64,000 bases of DNA from SpSt-398 sp041752235 (GCA_041752235.1 JBGSHM010000009.1:1-64000), one strand, 5' to 3'. Shown: positions 44,614 through 53,893, counted from the stretch's first letter. Notes: a model not told the origin generated them from the sequence alone. Program-made: numbers and translations.

Positions 44614-45231
44614 TTAGGATGGCAAGATCAGGATTAGGAATATCGTCAGGCAATCGGCCAGATTGATTCTTAGCATTTTCAGGGCTTTGCCCATTTGGTT
44701 CTCTACGGTTTTGATGGAAATATTCAATCGATCGGCGATCTCTTTGTACTTCAGTTCTTCAAATCGGCTCATTTGAAAGATGGTCCGGCATTGTTCAGGC
44801 AGTTCATTCAGGGCGCTGCGCAGGCGGACTTCCAATTCTTTGGTTAAGACCTTTTTAGCCGCGTTGTCGCTTTGGTTTTTCAGGCTATAGGCTACTCGGA
44901 GTTGATGATCGGACCGCACTTTTTGATGTTTGATATAATTCAGGCACTCGTGGTAGACGGCTTTGTAGAGGTAGGCTTGAACGCTGCCGGTGAGGTTCAG
45001 GTTTTCGGAACGGTCCCAGAGTTTGAAGAAAACCTGTTGCACCATTTCCTCGGCCTGGTCATTGTCCTTCAGCATGGTGAAAGCATAGGCATGCAGGTTT
45101 TTATAGTATTGTTTAAAAACCTGTTCAAAGGCAGCCGGGTCCTTCCTCATGAGTAGGGAGGCGGTGGTATCCTTTTCCAGTTCCATGCTTGCTTGTCTGT
45201 AGCCCGTTTCTATTTGTAAAGCGGCCTCCAA
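44614..45231 (-). CDS. ECF-type RNA polymerase sigma factor
   Basis: A 205-aa ECF sigma factor with region 2 (YKNLHAYAFTMLKDNDQAEEMVQQVFFKLWDRSENL) and region 4 (LPEQCRTIFQMSRFEELKYKEIADRLNISIKTVENQMGKAL). An alternative start at 45186 (MELEKDTTASL) fits homologues better; the longer start adds 15 residues of uncertain value. The C-terminal ending FLILILPS is hydrophobic. It is the first gene of the sigma-fecR-STN cassette (6-8 bp gaps), regulated by the FecR/STN signal. Confidence 0.94.
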   Translation of the reverse strand: MEAALQIETGYRQASMELEKDTTASLLMRKDPAAFEQVFKQYYKNLHAYAFTMLKDNDQAEEMVQQVFFKLWDRSENLNLTGSVQAYLYKAVYHECLNYIKHQKVRSDHQLRVAYSLKNQSDNAAKKVLTKELEVRLRSALNELPEQCRTIFQMSRFEELKYKEIADRLNISIKTVENQMGKALKMLRINLADCLTIFLILILPS

Positions 45232-45342
45232 AAGTATATTTAATGTATAACAAGCAAGTAACCGTTTACCCCTATTTAGCGGTAAAGATTATTTTGGAGT
45301 TGATAGTCAGTGATTTCGCGGAGTGAAAATGCGATGGGAGGG

Positions 45343-45597
45343 TTATGAGGCCTCGGTCAGCCGGGTGAATTCGGTGCCGCTGAAGAGGCGGCTGCAGGCG
45401 AGCTTCTTGGTGCTTTGCCATTCGTCCTTGCGGCCTTCGGCCACGATGCGCCAAAAGTTCTTCTTTTTGAGCTCTTCGTAGTCGTTTGTAAAGATGAAGA
45501 CTCCGTTGATGGATTCCCGGTTTTTAAAATGAATGCACAACATTTTATTCTTCCGATTATTGGCGAGAATGTACTGTTCGATAAGTTCGTTCGTCAT
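45343..45597 (-). CDS. Small hypothetical protein
   Basis: An 84-aa protein (MTNELIEQYILANNRKNKMLCIHFKNRESINGVFIF...). It is hydrophilic and mixed alpha/beta with no export signal; the pattern HFKNRESINGVFIFTNDYEELKKKNFWRIV is reminiscent of small Sm-like or barrel folds in Bacteroidota hypothetical proteins. No function known to me. It stands alone between the sigma cassette and the ketoacyl-synthase gene. Confidence 0.75.
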   Translation of the reverse strand: MTNELIEQYILANNRKNKMLCIHFKNRESINGVFIFTNDYEELKKKNFWRIVAEGRKDEWQSTKKLACSRLFSGTEFTRLTEAS

Positions 45598-45797
45598 ATT
45601 TTGATTTTAAAGAGCGAGCCTGTCGGAGGCGCTGTGGCGGCAAAGGTAATCATTTCTCCCCGCCTTGAATCGATTATTTATTCGGTTCAATCAGCCGAAA
45701 GTTTCTTACCTTTCAAACCACTGCTCTTGAGACGATTACCAATTACCGCTTTTGCTCCGGCATCAGCCACTTTATCAATCAATAATAATTTAGCACA

Positions 45798-46865
45798 ATG
45801 CCCCGCTCTGTGATAACCGGCTCAGGATGCTATATTCCAACACTGACCAGGACCAATCAGGATTTTTCCCAACAACCTTTTTATGCCGAGGGGCAGGTTT
45901 TGCCCATTCCCTCTGCCGATATTGTCCGAAAGTTTCGGATGATCACCGGTATTGAGGAGAGAAGATATGTTACCCCCGAACAAATGGCTTCGGGTATTGG
46001 GACATTGGCGGCCAGGAATGCCCTGACCGATAGTGGGGTGGACCCCGAGTCCATCGACCAGTTGATCGTGGCGCATAATTTTGGGAATGTCCTTCCTGAT
46101 ACCATCCAGTCGGTGGCCGTGCCTTCGCTGGCTTGTATCATCAAGCATGAGTTGGGAATCAGCAATCCGGCTTGTATCGCTTATGATGTGTTATTTGGAT
46201 GTCCGGGATGGCTACAGGGTGTCATCCAGGCCGATGCATTTTTTAAAGCCGGGATCGCCAAAAAGGCCCTGATCATTGGTACCGAAACACTTTCGCGCGT
46301 GATCGATCCGTTTGACCGGGACAGCATGATCTTTAGTGATGGAGCAGGCGCAGTGGTGCTGGAATACAAAGACGATAGTCCCACGCAACAAGGTATTTTA
46401 TCCGCCAGTGTGCAAACCCATTCGCTGAGCGAAGTGGAGTATATCAATATGGGCAGTTCGGCCCAGCCGGGAAGTGATCCTCATGTGCGGTATATCAAAA
46501 TGAAAGGGCGAAAAGTGTATGAATATGCCCTGGTCCATGTACCCGCAGCCATGAAGGATTGTATTGATAAAAGTGGCGTGGATATCCGGGATATCAAAAA
46601 GATATTCATTCATCAGGCCAATGAAAAAATGGATGAGGCCATCATTCAGCGGCTCTATCAATTATACGATATACCTGTACCGGCCGATGTGATGCCGATG
46701 AGTATTAAATGGCTTGGTAACAGTTCGGTGGCTACGATACCCACGTTGTATGATCTGGTACGCAAGGACCAGTTGGCCCCTCATACGCTGACACCTGGCG
46801 ATGTGGTATTATTCGCTTCAGTAGGTGCCGGGATGAATATCAATGCGGTTTGTTACCGGTATTGA
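45798..46865 (+). CDS. 3-oxoacyl-ACP synthase III-like thiolase-fold enzyme
   Basis: A 355-aa thiolase-fold condensing enzyme. The catalytic triad is visible: Cys135 in DVLFGCPGW, His272 in IFIHQAN and Asn308 in WLGNSSVATIPT. These are the KAS III marks, used for C-C bond formation with an acyl-CoA or acyl-thioester starter. The KAS III start (MPRSVITGSGCYIP) is close to FabH but the gene is not beside other fatty-acid genes, so a specialised role (unusual lipid or polyketide starter) is possible. It lies alone and converges with a cold-shock-domain gene. Confidence 0.9.
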   Translation: MPRSVITGSGCYIPTLTRTNQDFSQQPFYAEGQVLPIPSADIVRKFRMITGIEERRYVTPEQMASGIGTLAARNALTDSGVDPESIDQLIVAHNFGNVLPDTIQSVAVPSLACIIKHELGISNPACIAYDVLFGCPGWLQGVIQADAFFKAGIAKKALIIGTETLSRVIDPFDRDSMIFSDGAGAVVLEYKDDSPTQQGILSASVQTHSLSEVEYINMGSSAQPGSDPHVRYIKMKGRKVYEYALVHVPAAMKDCIDKSGVDIRDIKKIFIHQANEKMDEAIIQRLYQLYDIPVPADVMPMSIKWLGNSSVATIPTLYDLVRKDQLAPHTLTPGDVVLFASVGAGMNINAVCYRY

Positions 46866-46890
46866 GTAGGTAAGCCCCGGTAGGAGCGTA

Positions 46891-47340
46891 TTATTTGGCC
46901 AACTTTTTTACATCAACAGCTACCCAGCCACGTTCACCTGCCTGTAACTCATATTGTACTTTATCATTGGCTTGAACGGCTTCCAGCAGTCCACTGTTGT
47001 GAAAGAAGATCCTTTCTTTGTTGAGGCCATCGAGAATGAACCCAAATCCTTTTTCATCATTAAAGAATTGTACGACACCGGAGCGGGAGTCGTCCCTTTC
47101 GTTACCGGCGGGGATACCGATCTGAATATCTTCTACATTGATGACCTTACGGCTTCTGGGATCGGGAGGGGAGTCGGTGATATTGCCATTTTCGTCAACA
47201 TAGGCCATCATATCTTCCAGGCTTTTGCCTTTTTTCGCATTCAGCTTACGCTCTTCCATCTTTTCCTGCTTGTCTTTGCGTTGCTTCTGCTTTTTCTGTT
47301 CTTTGTTCTTTTTGTTGAATGTTTCTCTAGATTTTGCCAT
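46891..47340 (-). CDS. Cold-shock-domain protein with basic N-terminus
   Basis: A 149-aa protein. Residues ~1-40 are Lys/Gln/Glu-rich (KKNKEQKKQKQRKDKQEKM), and residues ~85-149 form a cold-shock domain (GVVQFFNDEKGFGFILDG, IFFHNSGL, VQYELQAGERGWVAVDV). It should bind single-stranded RNA or DNA. The basic tail probably adds nucleic-acid affinity. Similar CSD proteins are common in Bacteroidota. Confidence 0.9.
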   Translation of the reverse strand: MAKSRETFNKKNKEQKKQKQRKDKQEKMEERKLNAKKGKSLEDMMAYVDENGNITDSPPDPRSRKVINVEDIQIGIPAGNERDDSRSGVVQFFNDEKGFGFILDGLNKERIFFHNSGLLEAVQANDKVQYELQAGERGWVAVDVKKLAK

Positions 47341-47381
47341 AGTTCAATAACCGGGTGTTTTTTTAGTTAAATATAAATGGA

Positions 47382-47681
47382 TCAACTGGTGGTTTCGATC
47401 CAGCTTTTTTTGTTTTGTTTTATCCAATTGAATACCGAGCGTTCGCTTTTGATATCGGCCGGAAGTTGATGCGCGATCTTGCTTTCCAATTGCCTTACTT
47501 CTTTCAGGCTCAGTGCGCCCAGTGCCGAATCACAGGCATTGATCAGAAATAGCACCTGGTTACCATTGAAGGGATCAAAAACCCTGCGGGAGGGTTCGCC
47601 CTGGTACAGGATGCTGGCTGGCTCATCTTCGAGGGCCCACCTGTAATGAATGAAGTTCAGATCTTGTTTTGCAAATGGCAT
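47382..47681 (-). CDS. Hypothetical protein
   Basis: A 99-aa protein (MPFAKQDLNFIHYRWALEDEPASILYQGEPSRRVFDPFNGNQVL). Soluble, with no recognised domain. It lies between the cold-shock-domain and RRM genes on the same strand, 41 bp upstream of the former, so it may share their regulation; this is inference. Confidence 0.75.
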   Translation of the reverse strand: MPFAKQDLNFIHYRWALEDEPASILYQGEPSRRVFDPFNGNQVLFLINACDSALGALSLKEVRQLESKIAHQLPADIKSERSVFNWIKQNKKSWIETTS

Positions 47682-47792
47682 TCGATGGATTTAGTGATAA
47701 AGCCAAAAGCATGGCAGGGAAGTTTATCTCTGCTCATGCCTCGGTTTACAGGGGTACGGATTGTATATCAGGGTTGATTGATCAGTTGCTGA

Positions 47793-48077
47793 TTACCAAC
47801 GACCACCGCCACTACCACCGCGTTGCGTACGGTTTTCTCTTTCACGAGCCACGCTGATGGAGATCGCGCGTCCTTCCAGTTCTTTGTTGTTCAGGGCAGC
47901 CATTGCCTTGTTGGCGTCGTCATCGGAGGTCATTTCTACAAAACCAAATCCACGGCTTTGACCGGTATCCCGATTGGTGATGATCTTGGCAGAAGTTACT
48001 TCGCCAAAAGCGCTGAATAATTTTTTTAGGTCCTCTTCCTGCACATGAAAGCCCAGGTTAGATACATACATGTTCAT
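47793..48077 (-). CDS. RNA-binding protein with one RRM domain
   Basis: A 94-aa single-RRM protein. RNP2 is MNMYVSNLGF and RNP1 is RGFGFVEM, with the interstrand GEVTSAKIITNRDTG. A short Gly/Arg tail (RTQRGGSGGGRW) follows. It binds single-stranded RNA; such small RRM proteins are common in Bacteroidota and were reported to influence mRNA levels. The Gly/Arg tail probably adds RNA affinity. Confidence 0.95.
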   Translation of the reverse strand: MNMYVSNLGFHVQEEDLKKLFSAFGEVTSAKIITNRDTGQSRGFGFVEMTSDDDANKAMAALNNKELEGRAISISVARERENRTQRGGSGGGRW

Positions 48078-48556
48078 AAATAAAAATTGATTGATTTAAA
48101 AAATGTGACAGAAGGACTACAGCAGGTGTAAAGAGGAGGAGAAATTGTTACAGAAACGAAGTGTAAGAATTAAAACTGATCCTGACTAAATGATGGAGAA
48201 CTTGTGTTCACATATTGAAGGTAGGTCTTTATTTCCAGCTTTTGGACAATGGGCAGGAATTAATTATTACTATTTATTGATTATTAACGTTTTAGTTGGA
48301 CGTTTGTTGGCTTTTCGTTTGAAATCGCTGATCCATTGGCAAATACTTGTATATAACCAGGAGGTTTTGTTTCACGCGGCCGACACAAAGAAATGGGCGG
48401 TGCAGCGGGTTGTGGTATGGGGTAGACTCACGGTCATATATGACCTAAACTTGCTCTTCGGGGCCGGAGAAATTGGGTGATTTCACGGTTTTTTGTACTT
48501 TCCTTTTCAGCTAATCTTGCTATTATTCGCAAATTAGTGAACACTAAACCAAAGCT
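48078..48556. other. 479-bp gap without a credible gene
   Basis: The divergent gap between the RRM gene and the 836-aa gene. A 96-codon plus-strand ORF (48190-48480) has no convincing protein character. The region holds promoters for both genes, but no clear -7 element was identified, and no repeat unit was recognised. Confidence 0.6.
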
Positions 48557-51067
48557 TTGGCTATGAGAATGTCATTCATAAAGAATAGCATGTTTATTAT
48601 GTTATTCTTAGGCTCGATCTTCGAGGTCCGTGCGCAAAAAACTTACACATTCAAAGAGGATGGGCAGATCGAACTCACGGGTCCAATCTTCTCTCATAAG
48701 TTATTCAAACCTGAAGTAGCCCTGTTTAATCTGCCACAAGATCAGAAGCTTAGCGCCGACCAACGAAAGGAGGTCCGGAATGAACTGGCCAAACGCTTCC
48801 GCGAGGCGAAAGAAAATATGGAAGACCCGGACCTCGGTTTAAAACAGTTTTATTCGGCTATCTGGGATGAGGCATCCTATAATAGTATCCTGGAGGAGAT
48901 GGGTAAACTCCTTACCTATCTTACCGGAACTGACGAAGATACCATGCAGCAGCAATCTTTCTCCTATGTGCCATCTCCCAGGGAAATCAAGACCTTGCTC
49001 GATGAGAATATTTATCTGGAGCTTAAAAGGGATACGGTAAAGGGATTTTATATCAGCCGGGTCATCTTTGTTAATAATCTGAAAAGGTATCTTCTTCAAC
49101 AATTATTCCAAACAATGCAAGCCGACCATTTGGAGGATTATGCCATGTCAGGCGAATACAAAAGGGCCTGGCGTGAATTAGAAAAAGCCCTGCAGGAGAC
49201 CAAGGATACACTTCAACGGATAAATAGGGAGCTGGCTCTTTGTAATGTGATTGATTCCATCAAGGCATACGAAAAATTTAAAAAGAGTATAACTGATCTA
49301 TTGGGTAAGGACTCAAAGAATGCGGTAGTCCAATTGCTCCAAAAGGATTTCTTCAAAAAATGGCTTTGGTATTCGCAGGGTTATTTATTGATCAATCCTT
49401 TAATGGCCACCACACCCGACCGCCGTTATCCGGCAACAGAGCGCATGGGTCTGTTGACCGATTCGATCCGTAAGAAAGAATTATTAAGTGATTCGGCTGA
49501 AAATACGCTTTTGGCCAGTTTGCTTCAAACCAAGAGCATCCGCAATGAGCTTGTAGTGCCAGATTTGAAAAAGCAAGGGCTTAACCACTACTTTTTTTAT
49601 AACGCAGCCAATGATTTTGAATACCTAAACAAGCGCGCCTTTCCTAAACAGTTGGACACCCGCGCCAAACCCGGGTTCTTTATTTATAATGTACCAGCCA
49701 AAGAGAAGCTTACAGTTTCCGTTTCTTCTGAAACCATAGAAGATAAATCCGCTTTGGTACAAGCGGTGGATAAGGCCTTGGGCGCGGGCGCTTTATCGGA
49801 TGTGTTGACCAATGCAAGTACCATTACAGGAAACTGGGGTAAAATAAGCACGGATGTAAATGGCTTCAAGAGGGTGACGAATCCATCGGGTAACATAACG
49901 GGCTCTGTTACCACTTCGGTAGACAAAGTAAGTTTACTTACCAGAACTTCATCGGGGTGGGATGGTTTTTCACCCTTAATGCAGCAGGTCTATTGGGAGA
50001 ATGCCATCGATGGGTATGAGGATGAAAAATTATGGAAAGGCGGTGGCAGGGACCTGGAAGACAAGGAGTATTTTGTCACGATTAATAAACGAAAGATCCC
50101 AGTAACTAAGAATATGCTTGTGGATAAGTTTTCCTTTGCCGAAGCCAGTATACTGGTTATTGATGTGGCCAATTGTTCCAGTTGCCAGTACCCAATGGAC
50201 AAATGCCTGATTGATAGTTTTGTCATTCGCGACAGATGTTATCCAATGGAGTATAAGGATACCGTTCAATTGAAAAAAGATGTCGAAGCTTTTCTGGTTC
50301 GGTTTAAATGTTATTTTGATTTGCAGCGTTCATATCGAGAGGCACTGAACCGTTTGTCTGCACACTTCAATGATAACCTATTGCCTCTTTTGACTTCTTA
50401 TGCCCGGATTTTTCAACGCTCCTTACCCATGGTTCTTACCAAGGACAGCACCGGCGCCTTTAAAGAAGAAATTTCGGGTAAAGTCCCTGAACTAAGAACG
50501 GTAGTATATGCTCCCGAGTTACCCAAACCACCTTCGGAAATTACATTTAAGGTCATGAGTGACCAGGTGCCCAAGATTAAAGTGATAGAGGATACAGCGA
50601 CTTCCAAGGTGGCGATCCGGCATAAATTCAAATATGCCAAGCGTCATTGGTTAGATTTTAGCATCGGACTGGGGGTAACCACCAACGATTATTTCACCAA
50701 ACAGGCAAGTGGCAATCAAGTAGACATTTCGGAAGCAGACCGTGTAAAACCCATCGCCGGTTTACATATCTATCCACTTGGGTTGTTGAAAGTGGATGAT
50801 CGGCTCAAACCTAATTTTTCCCGTATATCCCTGTACGCCGGTTTAAGTTTGAAAAAGGCACTGGATAATTTCTATACCGGGGTCAGTTATGATATCGTAC
50901 CCGGACTACGCTGTATCGGTGGGGTACATTTTTATAAAGACACACGGTTCACCATTTCAAATGGCCAGATCATTGATCAGGCTTCAGCTTATAAGAGATC
51001 CGGCGCCTTTCTTTCGCTCAATCTGGAGCCGGTGACATTTGTTAAATTAATTGGACTTATAAAATAA
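48557..51067 (+). CDS. Large exported protein, C-terminal barrel-like, unknown function
   Basis: An 836-aa protein with a signal peptide (FIKNSMFIMLFLGSIFEVRAQ); ATG 48563 is an equally good start. The large N-terminal region is helical (ADQRKEVRNELAKRFREAKENME, REAKENMEDPDLGLKQFYSAIW) and charged. A segment at about 545-565 has a CxxC-like pair (NCSSCQYPMDKC). The last ~145 residues show barrel-type alternation (HWLDFSIGLGVTTNDYF, SRISLYAGLSLKKAL, GLRCIGGVHFY). No family recognised. It is followed after 4 bp by a lipoprotein gene. Confidence 0.75.
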   Translation: MAMRMSFIKNSMFIMLFLGSIFEVRAQKTYTFKEDGQIELTGPIFSHKLFKPEVALFNLPQDQKLSADQRKEVRNELAKRFREAKENMEDPDLGLKQFYSAIWDEASYNSILEEMGKLLTYLTGTDEDTMQQQSFSYVPSPREIKTLLDENIYLELKRDTVKGFYISRVIFVNNLKRYLLQQLFQTMQADHLEDYAMSGEYKRAWRELEKALQETKDTLQRINRELALCNVIDSIKAYEKFKKSITDLLGKDSKNAVVQLLQKDFFKKWLWYSQGYLLINPLMATTPDRRYPATERMGLLTDSIRKKELLSDSAENTLLASLLQTKSIRNELVVPDLKKQGLNHYFFYNAANDFEYLNKRAFPKQLDTRAKPGFFIYNVPAKEKLTVSVSSETIEDKSALVQAVDKALGAGALSDVLTNASTITGNWGKISTDVNGFKRVTNPSGNITGSVTTSVDKVSLLTRTSSGWDGFSPLMQQVYWENAIDGYEDEKLWKGGGRDLEDKEYFVTINKRKIPVTKNMLVDKFSFAEASILVIDVANCSSCQYPMDKCLIDSFVIRDRCYPMEYKDTVQLKKDVEAFLVRFKCYFDLQRSYREALNRLSAHFNDNLLPLLTSYARIFQRSLPMVLTKDSTGAFKEEISGKVPELRTVVYAPELPKPPSEITFKVMSDQVPKIKVIEDTATSKVAIRHKFKYAKRHWLDFSIGLGVTTNDYFTKQASGNQVDISEADRVKPIAGLHIYPLGLLKVDDRLKPNFSRISLYAGLSLKKALDNFYTGVSYDIVPGLRCIGGVHFYKDTRFTISNGQIIDQASAYKRSGAFLSLNLEPVTFVKLIGLIK

Positions 51068-51071
51068 GTAT

Positions 51072-51761
51072 ATGCGCAAGTTTTTATTTTCCTTGTTTAT
51101 ATTAACACTGGTGTTGACTGCCTGCGAGAAGTATAAAACCATCCGCAATGATGCAGACAGCAAACTATTTATCTATGGTAGGTTATTTATCCAGGATAGC
51201 ATCAATGACAATGGGGTGGAGAAACCCCTTGCCAAAGAGGTGGATGTATTCCTTCGGTATAAGAACGATAGTGCAAATTTTCTGAATAAGGTGAAGACGG
51301 ATGCACAAGGATATTTTACCTTTAAAAACCTGGTGCAAGGCAAAACCTATATCGTTTCTACCAGTACCGAAACGGGAGAAGGTGATTTTAAGGTCAGCTT
51401 TGCCGGTGAATCGGAAGTACTTTTAAATGAATCAAAAGAGGATTGTACTCCTGTTTTGAAGTTTGACCGAAAAAGCCAGAATGGTGTTTTCTATACAATA
51501 AAAGACAATACCGGTGGACTGATCAATGATTGTGAGGCTTGCTTTTTCTCAAGCCGGCAAATTTGGCTGCGAGACACCTGTAGTTTTGGGTTACTTTCCA
51601 TTAAGAGTAATACCAAGGGCATGGCCATAAAGACCAACCTTCTGCCTGGCAAGTACTATTTATTATTTAAGAAACAGGCAGGTGCCTTGTTGCTCCAGCA
51701 CAAGGATTCCATTGATATACAGGCTAAAGGCATTTTGGAGAGAGGAATTACCCTTCAGTGA
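51072..51761 (+). CDS. Lipoprotein with CnaB/carboxypeptidase-regulatory-like domain
   Basis: A 229-aa lipoprotein (lipobox LVLTAC, about residue 17). Residues ~45-105 resemble a regulatory Ig-like domain (LAKEVDVFLRYKNDS, KTDAQGYFTFKNLVQGKTYIVST). A second part has NDCEACFFSSRQIWLRDTCSF with several Cys. It forms a two-gene unit with the preceding 836-aa gene (4-bp gap) and is probably its partner in the envelope. Confidence 0.8.
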   Translation: MRKFLFSLFILTLVLTACEKYKTIRNDADSKLFIYGRLFIQDSINDNGVEKPLAKEVDVFLRYKNDSANFLNKVKTDAQGYFTFKNLVQGKTYIVSTSTETGEGDFKVSFAGESEVLLNESKEDCTPVLKFDRKSQNGVFYTIKDNTGGLINDCEACFFSSRQIWLRDTCSFGLLSIKSNTKGMAIKTNLLPGKYYLLFKKQAGALLLQHKDSIDIQAKGILERGITLQ

Positions 51762-51780
51762 ATCTTTAGCTTTATGCCTT

Positions 51781-52155
51781 TTATTTATTAGGGCTGGGAT
51801 CATTTTCGCCAAACACAGCTTTGTAATACACTGTATCCGCTCCTTTACCCAACTTCACCACCCGGTTGGGTTTTTCTTTTAATTCCCAATCGCCATTCAC
51901 CGTGAATTTGACTTCCCCGGTGCCAAAACCGGTGACCCACTCAATGGTCGTACCATAGAGCGAGTCTTTTACAATGGCTTGAAGTGGATAGTCTTCATCC
52001 CAGCTAAGCGGACCACCTCCACCACGGATACCAACTGTTTCGATATCCTTTTTCCCCTTTACTTCCAGGGTAATGATGATGGTTTTCTTGTAGGCTTTCT
52101 GAACACAGGCAGAGAGAAAAAGAGCAATACATATTATGAACAGGATTGATTTCAT
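51781..52155 (-). CDS. Small lipoprotein, unknown function
   Basis: A 124-aa lipoprotein (FLSAC, Cys17) with beta-type segments (TIIITLEVKGKKDIETVGIRG and VNGDWELKEKPNRVVKLGKG). The WDEDYPLQAIVKDSLY region suggests an Ig-like or carbohydrate-related beta domain. It overlaps the upstream DoxX gene by 4 bp, so the two are cotranscribed and coupled. No function known. Confidence 0.78.
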   Translation of the reverse strand: MKSILFIICIALFLSACVQKAYKKTIIITLEVKGKKDIETVGIRGGGGPLSWDEDYPLQAIVKDSLYGTTIEWVTGFGTGEVKFTVNGDWELKEKPNRVVKLGKGADTVYYKAVFGENDPSPNK

Positions 52156-52640
52156 GGTTTTAGTTTTTTGTGTAGAAGATAATCGAGACCAAACCGGCCA
52201 CTACCCAGGACCATGAGTTGGAGGCTCAGGCAAAGAAAGCCGAGGGCGGGCAGCATGGACCAGAGCCCATTGTCCCATTGTTGGGCAAAAGCGGCCACCG
52301 CCATGGTACAAACCAGGAGAAAGGAGAAAATGCGTGTTTGGAACCCCAGTATCCAGGCGATTCCGCCGATGCCTTCGCTAAAAGCACCCATCCAGGCAAA
52401 GAAAACGGGGAAGGCACTGAATATCCCGCCATAGGCGCTGACGTCTTCCGGAAACCAATAGACAACCTCGAAGAAACCCAGGTTACGGTCAGCCTCGCTC
52501 CAGGGGAGCCCGAATTTTGGCGCCCCGAACTCAACCGACATCAGGTAGCCGGCAACGATACGGGGGATGGCGAGGATCAGGTCCTGCCACCAAAAGGGAA
52601 GATGGATCGGGGCAGTTATTCGTTTAAAAAGTTTTCGCAT
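52152..52640 (-). CDS. DoxX-family membrane protein
   Basis: A 162-aa four-TM protein (about residues 20-36, 62-88, 92-119, 129-148). Features of the DoxX family are RIVAGYLMSVEFGAPKFG, FFAWMGAFSEGIGGIAWILGFQTR and ALGFLCLSLQLMVLGSGRFGLDYLL. DoxX proteins act in membrane redox contexts. It is in a small operon with the upstream SRPBCC gene (56-bp gap) and the downstream lipoprotein. Confidence 0.9.
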   Translation of the reverse strand: MRKLFKRITAPIHLPFWWQDLILAIPRIVAGYLMSVEFGAPKFGLPWSEADRNLGFFEVVYWFPEDVSAYGGIFSAFPVFFAWMGAFSEGIGGIAWILGFQTRIFSFLLVCTMAVAAFAQQWDNGLWSMLPALGFLCLSLQLMVLGSGRFGLDYLLHKKLKP

Positions 52641-52696
52641 GTCAATTTGTATTTGACAGCAAATGTGGGGGCCTGGCGGTTCCTGGTCGCCTCAGA

Positions 52697-53254
52697 TCAT
52701 GATTTGAGACCAGAAATAGGTTTTTCAGCAAGTTTTTTCAATTCCTGAAGCCAGATATCATGGAGTTTGCGGAGTTTCTTTGGTTGAAAAATCTTTTCGA
52801 TAGAAGCGAGCCAGCCATTTTGTGCTTCGGCGGTTACCACCCGGGTTCCTGTTTCAGTTGGGATAAGATACCATACATGATAACCTTGGATGCTTTTCTT
52901 TTTTGATTCCCAGGCCAGCACCTTCATTGGTTCAAATTCCCGTACCATCGATTCAAACCGGAGTCCCATGGTTTTCCAAAAAAATGAAGAATCTTTTTCC
53001 AACGCTTTCCGATCTGAAGTTTTAAAGGAAACATCCTTAGCGCCTTTGTACCAATCTGGCCATGCCAGGGCATTGATAAGTATAGGCCAAATGGTTTCAG
53101 GGCTCGCCTCAATGGTTATTTCGTTATAGACATAAAATCTTGCTTTTGAAGGATCATATCCTGCGGGCCAACGAATCGGCGCTTTGTCGATATTCTGGGA
53201 AAAGCCGGTAAAGGGGGAACTCAGCAATATCAGTATCAGCGGGAATTTTGTCAT
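52697..53254 (-). CDS. SRPBCC-family protein with signal peptide
   Basis: A 185-aa protein with a signal sequence (LILILLSSPFTGFSQ) and a START/Bet v 1-type core (VYNEITIEASPETIWPILINALAWPDWYKGAKDVSF ... TRVVTAEAQNG). The fold binds hydrophobic ligands, here apparently in the periplasm. It is the first gene of the SRPBCC-DoxX-lipoprotein cluster, and the Crp-like regulator lies 63 bp upstream on the same strand. Confidence 0.88.
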   Translation of the reverse strand: MTKFPLILILLSSPFTGFSQNIDKAPIRWPAGYDPSKARFYVYNEITIEASPETIWPILINALAWPDWYKGAKDVSFKTSDRKALEKDSSFFWKTMGLRFESMVREFEPMKVLAWESKKKSIQGYHVWYLIPTETGTRVVTAEAQNGWLASIEKIFQPKKLRKLHDIWLQELKKLAEKPISGLKS

Positions 53255-53317
53255 GGTTATCGTTTATTGATATCCACAAATTTCCACTGCCTTCCTGTGG
53301 CAAACGATAACATTTGT

Positions 53318-53893
53318 TTATAGTTTATCCTTTTTCTTCAGCCGGCTGAGGTGAATGGAACTGATCCCCAAATAGGAGGCGATCATGTGTTGGGGCACCC
53401 GGTTATGTATATTGGGGAAAATATCAGTGATCGAATCATAGCGTTCTTTGGGTGTACGGATATAGGTATTCTTGATCCGGTTATCCTGGTAAATGAAATA
53501 ATATTCTGCGATCAACCTCCCCATTTTTTGTCCCTCTTTCAGGTGTGTATACCCCCATTCAATAGCTGACCTCGGGAGTACCACGGTTTCGGTCTCTTCC
53601 ATGGCTTGTAAAGTATAAAAGGAGGGAGCGCCCTGGATAAAATTGGCATAGTCGGCAATGAATTGATTTTCGAGCGCAAAGTGGATGGTATGTTCATTGC
53701 CTTCATTGTCTATCAGTGAAACTCTGATTAATCCTTTATTAATAAAAAATACCTCATTGGGTATAAGTCCTGGTCGGCTTAATATCTCTTGTCTTTTGAA
53801 AGAACGTTGATTGGTTTTGACCAGAAATAAATCCAGTTCCTCATCAGTGATCCGGATCATTTGTTGCATTACCTGTTTAATTGGCTCATCCAT
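53318..53893 (-). CDS. Crp/Fnr-family transcriptional regulator
   Basis: A 191-aa regulator. The N-terminal cyclic-nucleotide-like beta-barrel (VFFINKGLIRVSLIDNEGNEHTIHFALENQF) is followed by a long helix and an HTH (VPQHMIASYLGISSIHLSRLKKKDKL), in the reduced arrangement common in Bacteroidota. There is no Cys set for a Fe-S cluster. It lies 63 bp before the SRPBCC gene and may control the cluster. Confidence 0.93.
   Translation of the reverse strand: MDEPIKQVMQQMIRITDEELDLFLVKTNQRSFKRQEILSRPGLIPNEVFFINKGLIRVSLIDNEGNEHTIHFALENQFIADYANFIQGAPSFYTLQAMEETETVVLPRSAIEWGYTHLKEGQKMGRLIAEYYFIYQDNRIKNTYIRTPKERYDSITDIFPNIHNRVPQHMIASYLGISSIHLSRLKKKDKL

Noticed and set aside
48190..48480. Plus-strand ORF (96 codons) in the 479-bp gap
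   Set aside because: No domain, unusual Trp/Tyr-rich composition and no conserved start context. Treated as chance.
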